The notes under the pieces are model-generated. The model was not told the origin of the DNA, made no database searches, and was given only the letters and a program-made list of their open reading frames with translations. A stretch of DNA of 64,000 nucleotides from an uncultured Enterobacterales bacterium (GTDB lineage: Bacteria > Pseudomonadota > Gammaproteobacteria > Enterobacterales > CALYQQ01). The position numbers and the translations under genes are program-made. This document shows, in pieces, positions 17,971 to 27,775 of this stretch. The first letter of the stretch is position 1. Each line of letters starts with the position of its first letter. The stretch is from positions 1-64,000 of the forward strand of contig CALYQQ010000012.1 of the NCBI GenBank assembly GCA_945288535.1. Direction: 5' to 3'.

Positions 17971-20262
17971 ATGATCGATGCATCATTACGTACCCGTTTA
18001 ACTATAGTCAGCCTAATTGTTTTAGCTATTACCTCGTGTAAATGTGGTGATAAACATAAACCTAACAAACCAACCAATCCCGAAAAACCACCAATAGGAC
18101 CAATAATAAAAGATGCATGTACAGAATCATTTAGTACTATTGTAGTAAATGGTATTACCTATCGAGATCTTAATCGGAATGGTAAACTGGACGTCTATGA
18201 GAATTATAAATTACCTATATCTGAACGTGTTCAGTATTTAATTGATCATATGACGATCGAAGAAAAAGCAGGTTTAATGTTACATCCAACAATGCCTCTT
18301 ACGAGTGATGGTCGTGTTGATAAAGAGCAAGTGAAAAAACTTATTATAGATAATCACATTTCAGCATTCCTTACTACACAATCGGGTGCTGATCCCCAAA
18401 AAATGGCAGAAGACAATAATAATGTTCAAGCGTTAGCTAGCTATAGCCGTTGGGGAATTCCTATCAGCATTAGTACAAACCCTCGGAATCATATTATTTC
18501 GCGTCCTCTATATGATTTTAGCTTAGAACCTGGTGCATTTACTGCCTGGCCTGGAACACTTGGTTTTGCTGCTATGGGATTACAGTCAGATCGACAATTA
18601 AGTTATTTCAATCAAGAAGCCAAGGTTAGAAGCAATAAAAGTAATAAAAACAATAATAGAAGCAAAGTAAAACAAGCAAAAGCAGTAAAGAATAATACAT
18701 CTATTATAGAGGAATTTTCTGAGATTGTGCGTAAAGAATATCGTGCTGTAGGTATTCATATTTCGTTTGCGCCACAAGCTGATATTGCTAGCGAACCTCG
18801 TTGGGGACGTATTTCCGGAACATTTGGAGAACATCCTGATGTCGTTACGGACATGACGGGAGCTTATATTGAAGGCTTACAAAATAATAAAAATGGTAAT
18901 GGCTTAAATCGTGAGAGTGTTATCGCAGTATTAAAACATTTTCCTGGCGCAGGTCCACAAAGCCAAGGTATAGACTCCGCCAATGCATTTAATAAAGAGC
19001 AAATTTATCCATATTTTGGATTTGATATACATCTACAACCTTTTGCTAAAAATCTGAAAAAGGCAAGTAAAACGCCTTTAGCTGTTATGCCTTACTATGG
19101 CGTACCAGACTTAGCATTCCATACGCAAGCTGATGGCAATGTTATAGATATTCCGGGTGAGGCGTTCCATTATAATAAGACTGTTCTTCAAACTATTTTA
19201 AGAAACGAATATGCTTTTAATGGTGTGATTATAAGCGATTGGGGTATTCTTGATAATTGTGATGGTGCTTGTGCAGAAGGATTAAGCGATAAAGAACTCG
19301 CTAATAATGTTTCTGCAAATAAGCTACCTTTCGGTATGCCATGGACTATGGAATTAGAATCGGTAAGAGCTAGAATTATCAAAGCTGTGAATGCGGGAGT
19401 TGACCAATTTGGTGGTTTAAGTGATCCATCAGAGCTCATTGCTGCAATTCAATCAGGTGAAATTACAATGTCACGGCTCAATGAGGCAGCAAGAAGGATC
19501 TTGACACAAAAAATGCAACTTGAGCTATTTGAAAGTGTCTGTGTTTCGACGAAGCCACAGGATATTGATAACGTATTCAAAAATCAAACTAATATCGCAA
19601 AAGCAAAACAAGCTCAACGTAAATCACAAGTCTTACTAAGAAATGCTAATGGTATTCTACCTGTTACTGATTTAGATTCAAAAAGAGTATTTGTTTACGG
19701 CGTAAAAGATGTAAATAAATTGGAACGTAAATATGGTTTCACTGCTATTACGAATATTGCTGATATAAATAATGCAGATATGGCTATTATTCGAATTAAT
19801 ACGCCTTATGAAATGACGTCACGATTCCCCTTTGGTCAAATACCCTTTGGTCAATTAGCCTTGTTGTCACCAGAAGAGCTTGACGGTAATAATCATCGCC
19901 CTATTTCATCTGAATCTGGCGCGATAGAATACACTACCGAATACAAAGGCTCTGATGATTATGCAATTATCAAACAAGCTCAACAAGCAGGAATACCGAT
20001 TGTTCTATCTATTTATATGGATAGGCCAATGATTATTACTGAATTAGCACAAGACAATAATATTATTATTCTAGCCAACTTTGGTGCAGAAGATGACGCT
20101 GTCTTCGATATTATTAATGGTAAAAGCAAAGCGGCGGGAAGATTACCGTTTGATTTACCTATATCCTGGAACTACGTATTAATACAAGACAGTGACAAAC
20201 CGTTTGATAGTGCTGTACCAAGTAGTGAATTTGTATATGGTACAGGTATATTACTACCGTAA
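17971..20262 (+). CDS. Glycoside hydrolase family 3 lipoprotein, beta-glucosidase-like
   Basis: Predicted exported lipoprotein of 763 aa. The signal peptide ends ITSC (lipidated C23); K24 at +2 does not retain it in the inner membrane. Residues 66-77 form an EF-hand-like loop, DLNRNGKLDVYE, as in many GH3 beta-glucosidases. The GH3 N-domain has KHFPG (322-326) and the nucleophile segment ISDWG with D423; a C-terminal domain follows, with GAEDDAVFDIINGKSKAAGRLPFDLP (about 705-730). Residues 218-243 are an Asn/Lys-rich insertion unlike the rest. AAGGAG precedes the start. Its position, divergent from gspC, mimics pulA in Klebsiella, so it is a good candidate T2SS substrate. Substrate specificity cannot be read from the sequence. 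Confidence 0.85.
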   Translation: MIDASLRTRLTIVSLIVLAITSCKCGDKHKPNKPTNPEKPPIGPIIKDACTESFSTIVVNGITYRDLNRNGKLDVYENYKLPISERVQYLIDHMTIEEKAGLMLHPTMPLTSDGRVDKEQVKKLIIDNHISAFLTTQSGADPQKMAEDNNNVQALASYSRWGIPISISTNPRNHIISRPLYDFSLEPGAFTAWPGTLGFAAMGLQSDRQLSYFNQEAKVRSNKSNKNNNRSKVKQAKAVKNNTSIIEEFSEIVRKEYRAVGIHISFAPQADIASEPRWGRISGTFGEHPDVVTDMTGAYIEGLQNNKNGNGLNRESVIAVLKHFPGAGPQSQGIDSANAFNKEQIYPYFGFDIHLQPFAKNLKKASKTPLAVMPYYGVPDLAFHTQADGNVIDIPGEAFHYNKTVLQTILRNEYAFNGVIISDWGILDNCDGACAEGLSDKELANNVSANKLPFGMPWTMELESVRARIIKAVNAGVDQFGGLSDPSELIAAIQSGEITMSRLNEAARRILTQKMQLELFESVCVSTKPQDIDNVFKNQTNIAKAKQAQRKSQVLLRNANGILPVTDLDSKRVFVYGVKDVNKLERKYGFTAITNIADINNADMAIIRINTPYEMTSRFPFGQIPFGQLALLSPEELDGNNHRPISSESGAIEYTTEYKGSDDYAIIKQAQQAGIPIVLSIYMDRPMIITELAQDNNIIILANFGAEDDAVFDIINGKSKAAGRLPFDLPISWNYVLIQDSDKPFDSAVPSSEFVYGTGILLP

Positions 20263-20296
20263 ATAAATTAAACTCGTTTAGTATTATGGTAATTAT

Positions 20297-20330
20297 ATAA
20301 AGTAAGATGATGTATATCGTCTTACTTTAT
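20297..20330 (+). terminator. Terminator after the GH3 gene
   Basis: ATAAAGTAAGATGA (20297-20310) pairs with TCGTCTTACTTTAT (20317-20330) around a 6-base loop, giving 14 pairs with one G-T. TGTTTATT follows. It lies 34 bases after the GH3 stop and would isolate that gene from rcsF. Confidence 0.72.
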
Positions 20331-20408
20331 TGTTTATTCATTAAAATGAATAGACTATTTTATTTGGTCATAGAGGTATTATTAAGAAAAATAGGGACAA
20401 AATATAAC

Positions 20409-20777
20409 ATGAATGACAAAGCTATTTTTGCTTCACTAATAATTATATTTTCTTTATTGTCAGGCGGTTGTACTATAAATAAAAAACAAAATAAACATGC
20501 ATTTCACTCTATTAATATTTACCAAAGTAAAGATGAATTAGTCAATCTGTCCTATCATAAATTAGGATCAATTTCAGGTAGTAGTTGCCAATTAATTCAA
20601 CAAGATCGTCCTGTCACAATTAATGATGCACGTAATGATTTAAGAGCTAGGGCATCTCGAAGCCAAGGTAATGCCGTTTTACTTAATCATTGTGATATTA
20701 TGTCGTCTTCTTTAGGTTGTTACCGACTTGCTATATGTGAAGGAACATTATTACAAGTAAATATTAATGCATTTTAA
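20409..20777 (+). CDS. rcsF: Outer-membrane lipoprotein RcsF, sensor of the Rcs envelope-stress system
   Basis: RcsF signals lipopolysaccharide and envelope damage to the Rcs phosphorelay through IgaA, in part while lodged in BamA complexes. I chose the ATG at 20409 (122 aa): it gives a proper lipoprotein signal with lipobox SGGC, while the upstream ATG at 20307 lies within the GH3 terminator hairpin. Four cysteines follow in the family pattern (SSC, HC, GC, IC), which form the two disulfides of RcsF. Sequence identity to E. coli is moderate, but NDARNDLRARASRSQGNAVLL and CYRLAIC match. It is followed by trmO, as in E. coli. Confidence 0.88.
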   Translation: MNDKAIFASLIIIFSLLSGGCTINKKQNKHAFHSINIYQSKDELVNLSYHKLGSISGSSCQLIQQDRPVTINDARNDLRARASRSQGNAVLLNHCDIMSSSLGCYRLAICEGTLLQVNINAF

Positions 20778-20974
20778 AAAACAGAAAATTATTGATTAGC
20801 CGATAGCAATGCTAAAAAAGAATGAATATATTAAGCTTAATGGTAATTAATATAACGATCGCATATGATAAAAGTTATATTAATAGTAGGATAACTGATG
20901 CCTATACTAATAAATGATAATTAATTATGCTACAATCATACTGTATTAGTTACATATCATAAAAATAGTTTATA

Positions 20975-21682
20975 ATGCAATCAATTACATTTTCACCAAT
21001 CGGTATTATTCATTCACCCTATAAAGAAAAATTTGCTATTCCAAGGCAACCCGGCTTGGTTGATGATGGTGGAGGTGAGTTACATTTAATACCCTCTATA
21101 AAGCAATTAGATTGTGTGAGAGAACTGCATCAATTTAGCCATATATGGCTTATTTTTGTTTTTCATCAAGTCATTGAGCAAGGTTGGCATCCTACAGTAA
21201 GACCGCCCAGATTAGGGGGAAATAAACGAATTGGTGTATTTGCCAGCCGTTCTCCTTTTCGTCCTAACCCAATTGGCATGTCGCTAGTTGAATTAAAGGC
21301 GATCCGTCAGCAAGGCGATAATATTATTTTACAATTGGGAAGCCTGGACCTTGTTGATGGCACCCCTGTTCTTGATATAAAACCCTATTTACCCTTTGCA
21401 GAAGCATTACCTAATGCTGTAGCTGGATATGCTCAATGTGCTCCCCAAACAACACTAAACGTATTTTTTAGTCTAGAGGCAGAACAACATCTCATTCAAT
21501 ACAATAACAAATATCCCTTTTTACGCCGTTTTATTTACCAACTTATGCTTCAGGATCCGCGCCCTGCCTATCATAGGCAATCAAAAAAAAGACGAGAGTA
21601 TGCTGTGCATTTGTTAGAATTTAATATACGCTGGCATACTGATGGTGATCTTGTCACTGTTCTTGCTATTGAACCGAAATAA
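20975..21682 (+). CDS. trmO: tRNA (adenine(37)-N6)-methyltransferase
   Basis: TrmO (formerly TsaA/YaeB) methylates N6 of t6A37 in certain threonine tRNAs using S-adenosylmethionine. The 235 aa protein has the beta-barrel TsaA domain: SPIGIIHSPYKEKFAIPRQP, FSHIWLIFVFHQ, and FASRSPFRPNPIGMS, the family signature. A C-terminal domain ending RREYAVHLLEFNIRW follows. The order rcsF-trmO-proS is the enterobacterial one. Confidence 0.94.
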   Translation: MQSITFSPIGIIHSPYKEKFAIPRQPGLVDDGGGELHLIPSIKQLDCVRELHQFSHIWLIFVFHQVIEQGWHPTVRPPRLGGNKRIGVFASRSPFRPNPIGMSLVELKAIRQQGDNIILQLGSLDLVDGTPVLDIKPYLPFAEALPNAVAGYAQCAPQTTLNVFFSLEAEQHLIQYNNKYPFLRRFIYQLMLQDPRPAYHRQSKKRREYAVHLLEFNIRWHTDGDLVTVLAIEPK

Positions 21683-21718
21683 AAGCATAAATAACAGATA
21701 GAATGTATTACAGCTATT

Positions 21719-21752
21719 AAAAATAGCCAAATAATAATAGCGCTATTTTTTT
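21719..21752 (+). terminator. Terminator after trmO
   Basis: AAAAATAGC (21719-21727) pairs with GCTATTTTT (21742-21750), and two further T residues continue the T-run. It lies 36 bases after the trmO stop. Confidence 0.65.
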
Positions 21753-22007
21753 ATATTACTTAGTTACAGAAAAAGTAATAGCATCTACACTACATTGTCC
21801 TTTACAATTCAATATACTTTTTTATCCTTGTTTCGCCTGCCATATTTCATTTCATTTATCACAATAATACGCTATCTTATATAACCATTAGTTAGGGCTA
21901 TACTTAATACACGATTATTTAAGTTTTTAACAATAATATCCGTTTTGTAACAATATAATGAGCATATTAGAAATTGATCTAATTGCTTTAATGGAATTCG
22001 AAAAAAC
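21753..22007. other. Spacer upstream of proS
   Basis: Together with the trmO terminator, this makes a 325-base gap. No gene is visible. It should hold the proS promoter, but no clear -35/-10 pair stands out against the AT-rich background. Confidence 0.4.
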
Positions 22008-23726
22008 ATGCGAACAACACAATACTTGTTATCTACCTTAAAAGAAACCCCTGCTGATGCAGAAGTCATCAGTCACCAGCTAATGTTACGAGCAGGCATG
22101 ATCCGAAAACTGGCATCAGGTCTCTATACTTGGCTACCAACCGGTTTACGTGTACTAAATAAAGTTGCAAGTATTATCCGGCAAGAAATGAATAATGCTG
22201 GCGCAATAGAAATTTCTATGCCTGTAGTTCAACCTGCCGAACTTTGGCAAGAAAGCGGTCGTTGGGAGCAATATGGTCCTGAATTATTACGCTTTGTTGA
22301 TCGTGGAGACCGTCCTTTTGTTTTGGGCCCCACTCATGAAGAAGTTATGACTGATTTAATTCGTCATGAAATTAATTCTTATAAACAATTACCACTTAAT
22401 TTTTATCAAATCCAAACAAAATTTCGTGATGAAGTTCGTCCTCGCTTTGGTGTAATGCGTGCTCGCGAATTTGTTATGAAAGATGCTTATTCATTTCATA
22501 CGTCTCAAGCGTCATTACAACAAACTTATGACGATATGTATACTGCTTACAGTAATAGTTTTAGCCGTATGGGACTTGATTTCCGTGCGGTACAGGCCGA
22601 TACCGGATCTATTGGTGGTAATCATTCTCATGAATTTCAGGTATTAGCATCAAACGGTGAAGACGATATTGTCTTTTCTACCGATTCAGATTATGCAGCA
22701 AATATTGAGATGGCTGAAGCAATAGCGCCAGAGGTATCCAGACCTGCACCTACAGCTCAAATGACGTTAGTGGATACACCTAATGCAAAAACTATTATGA
22801 CATTAGTTGAACAATTTAATTTACCTATTCATAAAACGGTTAAAACATTATTGGTTCATGCAAATGAAAAAAGCGGTCATAAATTAGTAGCATTATTAGT
22901 ACGCGGTGATCATCAACTTAATGAAATTAAAGCAGAAAAACATCCTCTTGTTGCCTCACCTTTAGTTTTCGCGAGTGAAGATGAGATCCGTTTAATTGTT
23001 GGCGCTGGTCCCGGTTCATTAGGTCCGGTTAATCTTCCCATCCCTATTATCATTGATAGAAGTGTTGCTGTTATGAGTGATTTCGTCGCTGGCGCAAATA
23101 TTGATGGTAAACATTATTTTTCTATTAATTGGTTACGTGATCTACCATTACCTGATGTTTTTGATTTACGTAATGTCGTGGAAGGTGATCCTAGTCCAGA
23201 TGGTAAGGGAACCTTATTAATTAAACGGGGTATTGAAGTTGGTCATATTTTTCAACTTGGCACTAAATACTCAGAAGCAATGAAAGCAACTGTACAAGGT
23301 GAAGATGGTCGCAATATGACAATGTTAATGGGATGCTATGGTATTGGTGTTTCTCGCATTGTCGCTGCTGCTATTGAACAAAACCATGATGATAGAGGTA
23401 TTATTTGGCCTGATACTATCGCACCTTTTAGTGTTGTCATTGTCCCCATGAATATGCATAAATCATATCGTGTTCAGCATGCTGCCGAAGAACTCTATAA
23501 CGCCTTACGCGCTGAAGGCATTGACGTTTTGTTTGATGATCGTAAAGAAAGGCCAGGTGTAATGTTTGCGGATATGGAGCTTATTGGTATTCCACATATG
23601 CTTATCATAGGTGATCGTAATCTCGATAATAACGAAATTGAATATAAATCACGTAAAACAGGTGAAAAGCAATTAGTCAAAGTGGCCGATATACTGTCAT
23701 TTTTAAAAAGTCTGATCAATAAATAA
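22008..23726 (+). CDS. proS: Prolyl-tRNA synthetase
   Basis: Charges tRNA-Pro in the cytoplasm; 572 aa, the same size as the bacterial-type E. coli enzyme. Class II motifs are present: motif 2 with [19 protein letters not shown] and motif 3 with GCYGIGVSR. The editing (INS) domain that clears mischarged alanine lies at about 240-390. The start [20 protein letters not shown] matches E. coli ProS. No defects are seen. A hairpin follows the stop. Confidence 0.97.
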   Translation: MRTTQYLLSTLKETPADAEVISHQLMLRAGMIRKLASGLYTWLPTGLRVLNKVASIIRQEMNNAGAIEISMPVVQPAELWQESGRWEQYGPELLRFVDRGDRPFVLGPTHEEVMTDLIRHEINSYKQLPLNFYQIQTKFRDEVRPRFGVMRAREFVMKDAYSFHTSQASLQQTYDDMYTAYSNSFSRMGLDFRAVQADTGSIGGNHSHEFQVLASNGEDDIVFSTDSDYAANIEMAEAIAPEVSRPAPTAQMTLVDTPNAKTIMTLVEQFNLPIHKTVKTLLVHANEKSGHKLVALLVRGDHQLNEIKAEKHPLVASPLVFASEDEIRLIVGAGPGSLGPVNLPIPIIIDRSVAVMSDFVAGANIDGKHYFSINWLRDLPLPDVFDLRNVVEGDPSPDGKGTLLIKRGIEVGHIFQLGTKYSEAMKATVQGEDGRNMTMLMGCYGIGVSRIVAAAIEQNHDDRGIIWPDTIAPFSVVIVPMNMHKSYRVQHAAEELYNALRAEGIDVLFDDRKERPGVMFADMELIGIPHMLIIGDRNLDNNEIEYKSRKTGEKQLVKVADILSFLKSLINK

Positions 23727-23730
23727 TATT

Positions 23731-23759
23731 AAATGGCTCTGTGAATAACAGAGCCATTT
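23731..23759 (+). terminator. Hairpin after proS
   Basis: AAATGGCTCTGT (23731-23742) pairs perfectly with ACAGAGCCATTT (23748-23759) around a 5-base loop. It starts 4 bases after the proS stop. The downstream DNA is only weakly T-rich. Confidence 0.75.
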
Positions 23760-24496
23760 AACTTATTACAACTCACAGATTAGTTTAATTGCGATTTTGA
23801 CCAAACTGTTTTTTTACATTAGCAACAGACATATTTTTTTGGTTAATCCATCATTAGTCATCAATTTACTATAGGTAATAAGTGATAATTCGCTATAGCG
23901 TGATGTTATCTTCTTTTATATGATAGATCCTGCAACATTTCTTTGCTTATCAATAGCATGATAAAATCAATGTTAAGCTTAATTTATATGCAAAGTAAGA
24001 CATAATGTAACAAAATGAATAATCTAAATAAATAATCTAAATAAAAAGTTAACGAATAACTAAAGAAATATTGTGCAACAACAATATTGTGGATTCGTTA
24101 GAGCTAAATATGTTGAAGTCAGTGGTGAGGGTATCAGTTATATTTATTATGCTATCACTTGCGTATTAAATATATTGAATGATATTACTTATCATTAGAA
24201 TTCATCGCTATCCATACAAAAGCAGGCTGCTTACGCAGCTGCAAATTTCTTGATAAATGACTATATGTCATAGTAGTAAGCACCATTTATACTAATATTT
24301 ATCGTGACTATTATTCAACGTTAGTGAAATCGTGCGCTATCGATCCGTTATTTATTGCAAGCCAATAGAATGATAATACAACTTTCAATATCAAATAGTT
24401 GCCCCCTAAAGTATAATAAAATAATAACTATATTATAAAATAACGTATAACTTATTATTAAATCATGATTATATCGATACAAGTTGTATCATTTAG
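23760..24496. other. Gene-free stretch between proS and tilS
   Basis: AT-rich and without a convincing gene. In E. coli several genes (nlpE, arfB, yaeQ, rof among them) lie between proS and tilS, so this looks like a deletion scar. A GTG-initiated frame at about 24074-24199 is open for 41 codons but matches nothing I recognise. Confidence 0.5.
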
Positions 24497-25870
24497 TTAA
24501 TCTATAGGTGTGTACGCATCATGTTTACACCATTTTATTAGCCAATTATTGGTTTCTCCATCACGAGGTTTGCCGTCAAATGTGACAAATACCCCTAATG
24601 CAGCAATTAAAACGTCATTATAAAAAAGTAAAGGTATACGATTACGTAACCATGGTGGTATTGAAAATTCTTGCCACAATTTCTTTATTGTTCGCGAATG
24701 AGAACGTCCAACAATCTTAATACTGCCGTGAGTTTTAAATCGAATCGTTACTAACTCATTTAATTCAGCCGGACGAACAATAATGCTATTTTTATTCTCG
24801 TTATATTTATTTTTTTGCATGTGTAACGTTCGTATTAACATACCTAAATAATTAGGCAATGTTAGTATCTCATTAGTCTGCCATGTTAATATATGCTGTC
24901 GTAGATCATCATATCTTTTTATGCAATAAAGATATTGCTGAAAACGACGGAGTTCAAATTCCCCTAAACGTATACATGGCGTTGCATCAATTCGGCTAAG
25001 TGCAATTTCTTGCCAAATAAGGCCTAGTTGCTGCCTAGATGGCATTTTACAGTTGTGTTGTGCTAACCAAAGACGTAATAATACATGACGGCGTTGTATT
25101 GACATCATTTGTAATGCGTTAATGCTTATTGCATTTTCATCATTTTGTATAATAGCAAGTTGTTCATGTAATAATTCATTTAGTAACAGTTCTTGTTCGG
25201 CACAAAGTTCTGCACTACGCGCAACAGATTGTGCAAAATGAGGCCAACGTTGAGAAATTATAGGTAAAACGCCTTGGCGAATAAAATTGCGGTCATAACG
25301 CTGATCGCTATTACTGTCATCTTCTACCCATATTAACTGTTCTTGCTGTGCATAATATTCAAGCTGTCTACGCGTAACGCCAAGTAATGGCCGTAATAAT
25401 AAGCTATGATGAAATACAGAACATTTTGCCATTGAAGATAAACCCGCTGGTCCGCTGCCCCGTTTTAAAGCAAGTAAGAAAGTTTCACATTGATCATCAA
25501 GATGTTGTGCAGTAAGTAAACATTCCTCTATATCAAGTTCCTTTGAAAAGGCCTGGTAACGCGCCTGACGAGCAGCAGCCTCTATTCCCTTCTCTTTTGC
25601 TTTTTCTTTAGCATTGACATGTATAATTGATAGCGGTATCTGCCATTGATTGCATATTTTTTGGCAATGTTCACCCCATTGATCGGCAAATTGACTGAGG
25701 TGGTGGTGAATATAAATAGCTCTTAATTGCAAATTAGGCCGCTGATACCGTAATTTCATTAAGATATGCAGTAATACTGTTGAATCAAGACCACCACTAA
25801 ATGCGACGAGTAACTTATTTCTTTCTGCAACACACTCTGCTACTTGATTTATCCAGATTTGCTGATTCAT
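24497..25870 (-). CDS. tilS: tRNA(Ile)-lysidine synthetase
   Basis: Modifies C34 of tRNA-Ile(CAU) to lysidine using ATP and lysine, so that it reads AUA; this activity is essential. The 457 aa protein has the PP-loop motif SGGLDS (25-30) and the N-type ATPase domain with AARQARYQAF and LTAQHLDDQCETFLLAL. Middle and C-terminal tRNA-binding domains follow, ending in the PPWLRNRIPLLFY region. It is a little longer than the 432 aa E. coli protein. A TilS need fits an AT-rich genome that uses AUA freely. Confidence 0.94.
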   Translation of the reverse strand: MNQQIWINQVAECVAERNKLLVAFSGGLDSTVLLHILMKLRYQRPNLQLRAIYIHHHLSQFADQWGEHCQKICNQWQIPLSIIHVNAKEKAKEKGIEAAARQARYQAFSKELDIEECLLTAQHLDDQCETFLLALKRGSGPAGLSSMAKCSVFHHSLLLRPLLGVTRRQLEYYAQQEQLIWVEDDSNSDQRYDRNFIRQGVLPIISQRWPHFAQSVARSAELCAEQELLLNELLHEQLAIIQNDENAISINALQMMSIQRRHVLLRLWLAQHNCKMPSRQQLGLIWQEIALSRIDATPCIRLGEFELRRFQQYLYCIKRYDDLRQHILTWQTNEILTLPNYLGMLIRTLHMQKNKYNENKNSIIVRPAELNELVTIRFKTHGSIKIVGRSHSRTIKKLWQEFSIPPWLRNRIPLLFYNDVLIAALGVFVTFDGKPRDGETNNWLIKWCKHDAYTPID

Positions 25871-26745
25871 ATTATTAGTGAATAATTAATATAATGATGT
25901 TATTACTATTGATTGAAGAAAAATATATCGTGCACCCAATTATCATAAATAGACGACTCACCATTCATTATAATGTGCGATTACGCTAAAACCCTTTAAT
26001 CTATGATAATAATGTATTATTGGCCTATAAAAAACAGTATAAATACATGATTTATTATAAATAGTTTATTCCTTTATACTTTGCTATATATCGATACTAT
26101 TATTAAAACCGTATAACAACACATAGGTTATCATTAAAAAATAGTCTTTTTCCGTGTGCGGTAGGTATATCTCTTACTATTTTTAAAGATTAAATAGGTA
26201 ATAATAAGTTATAGCAATACTTAGCGTTAACTATTAAGTTATCGCTTAATAAGCGTACTTTTTACAAGTATGATAATTATTAGTAAATATAGTTAACCAC
26301 AATAATAAAAATGATATCTTTTACGTTAAACAGATTTATTTTCCTATAATTTTTTTGAAAAAAAGATGCCACTTTCTATGATATAAACATTACATTCTAT
26401 ACATGACATATTGACTAGGCTAAATATATCTATACATAGTTTGTCGGTATACTAAATCAAACTAACGGCACCAGGCAGAAGATAAAGCGAATATAATTAT
26501 TAAGCATATTTTTATTACTTAAAAAGAAATTTGTTTAATTAAAATAGGTTAGCATTTACCTTAAAAATATAACTTAACTGTGTGACGGAAAAAGACCGCG
26601 TCCCAATAAGAATAAATATACAAACCAATATAAAAAAGTTATTTTTTTATTACAGTAGCCTGTACCATCTTTCAAAATGGTTTACATTTGTCTAATATTC
26701 ATTCTAACAATATACATATATTGCCTACTTATTCCCCTATTAGGT
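25871..26745. other. Gene-free stretch between tilS and accA
   Basis: The tilS-accA gap is 933 bases in all. In E. coli ldcC and gloC (yaeR) occupy it. I see no remnant of either here, only AT-rich sequence with scattered stops in all frames. It should contain the tilS promoter. Confidence 0.5.
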
Positions 26746-26773
26746 CTATAATACCCTAAAAAGGGTATTATAG
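26746..26773 (-). terminator. Hairpin after accA
   Basis: A perfect 11-bp stem, CTATAATACCC (26746-26756) with GGGTATTATAG (26763-26773), lies 30 bases after the accA stop. It is probably the end of the long minus-strand block. There is no long T-run. Confidence 0.65.
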
Positions 26774-26803
26774 ATTTGCTAAAGAGAAGCATTAGCTATT
26801 ATG

Positions 26804-27763
26804 TTAACAGTAACCATAACTCATTAAGCGCTGATAACGACGCTCAAGCAACACAGGAATATCTAATTGCTGAAGTTCTGTTAAATCAGTAATTAATTTT
26901 TCTTTTAATGTTGTTGCCATTTGCTCTATATCACGATGCGCACCACCTAACGGTTCAGGAATAATAGCATCAATTAGCTCAAGTTCCTTAAGACGAGGAG
27001 CTGTGATACCCATTGATTCAGCTGCTATCGGTGCTTTATCGGCACTTTTCCAAAGGATAGAAGCACAACCTTCCGGTGAAATAACTGAATAAGTACTATA
27101 TTGCAACATATTTACTTTGTCACCAACACCGATTGCCAATGCACCACCAGAACCACCTTCACCAATTACAGTACAGATAATAGGTACACTAAAACGCGAC
27201 ATTTCACGTAAATTACGTGCTATTGCTTCTGACTGGCCACGTTCTTCCGCACCTACACCAGGATAGGCTCCAGGCGTATCTATAAAAGTAATAATAGGCA
27301 TATTAAAACGTTGTGCTGTTTCCATCAACCTGAGTGCTTTTCGATAACCTTCAGGTGCTGGCATACCAAAGTTTCGTCTAATTTTTTCTTTAGTTTCACG
27401 GCCTTTCTGATGACCAATAACCATTACGGGATGACTATTAAGACGAGCAATACCGCCCACTATCGCCTTATCATCAGCATAAGCACGATCACCCGCTAGT
27501 TCATCAAAATCAGTAAAAACACGCTTGATATAATCAAGTGTATAAGGTCGACGAGGATGGCGAGCCATCTGTGCTATCTGCCATGCCCCTAAATTTGCAA
27601 ACGTTTTACGCGTTAATTCGGTACTTTTTTCACGTAGGCGATTAATTTCTTCATCGATATTAATATCAGGATGTTCATCCTTATTAATCAATGAAGTTAA
27701 AGAATCGATTTTTGCTTCTAATTCTGCAATGGGTTGTTCAAAATCCAAAAACTGTAGACTCAT
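26804..27763 (-). CDS. accA: Acetyl-CoA carboxylase carboxyltransferase subunit alpha
   Basis: With AccD, transfers the carboxyl group from biotin to acetyl-CoA, giving malonyl-CoA, the first step of fatty acid synthesis. The 319 aa protein matches E. coli AccA in length and sequence: [20 protein letters not shown] start, [36 protein letters not shown] oxyanion region, and [12 protein letters not shown]. It starts 12 bases after dnaE in the same operon. Confidence 0.97.
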   Translation of the reverse strand: MSLQFLDFEQPIAELEAKIDSLTSLINKDEHPDINIDEEINRLREKSTELTRKTFANLGAWQIAQMARHPRRPYTLDYIKRVFTDFDELAGDRAYADDKAIVGGIARLNSHPVMVIGHQKGRETKEKIRRNFGMPAPEGYRKALRLMETAQRFNMPIITFIDTPGAYPGVGAEERGQSEAIARNLREMSRFSVPIICTVIGEGGSGGALAIGVGDKVNMLQYSTYSVISPEGCASILWKSADKAPIAAESMGITAPRLKELELIDAIIPEPLGGAHRDIEQMATTLKEKLITDLTELQQLDIPVLLERRYQRLMSYGYC

Positions 27764-27775
27764 AGCATACCTATT

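Noticed and set aside
20307-20408. N-terminal extension of rcsF from the ATG at 20307
   Set aside because: It lies across the GH3 terminator hairpin and would hide the lipoprotein signal peptide.
24074-24199. Small open frame starting with GTG between proS and tilS
   Set aside because: 41 codons, no ribosome site, no recognised family. Probably chance or an unrecognisable remnant.
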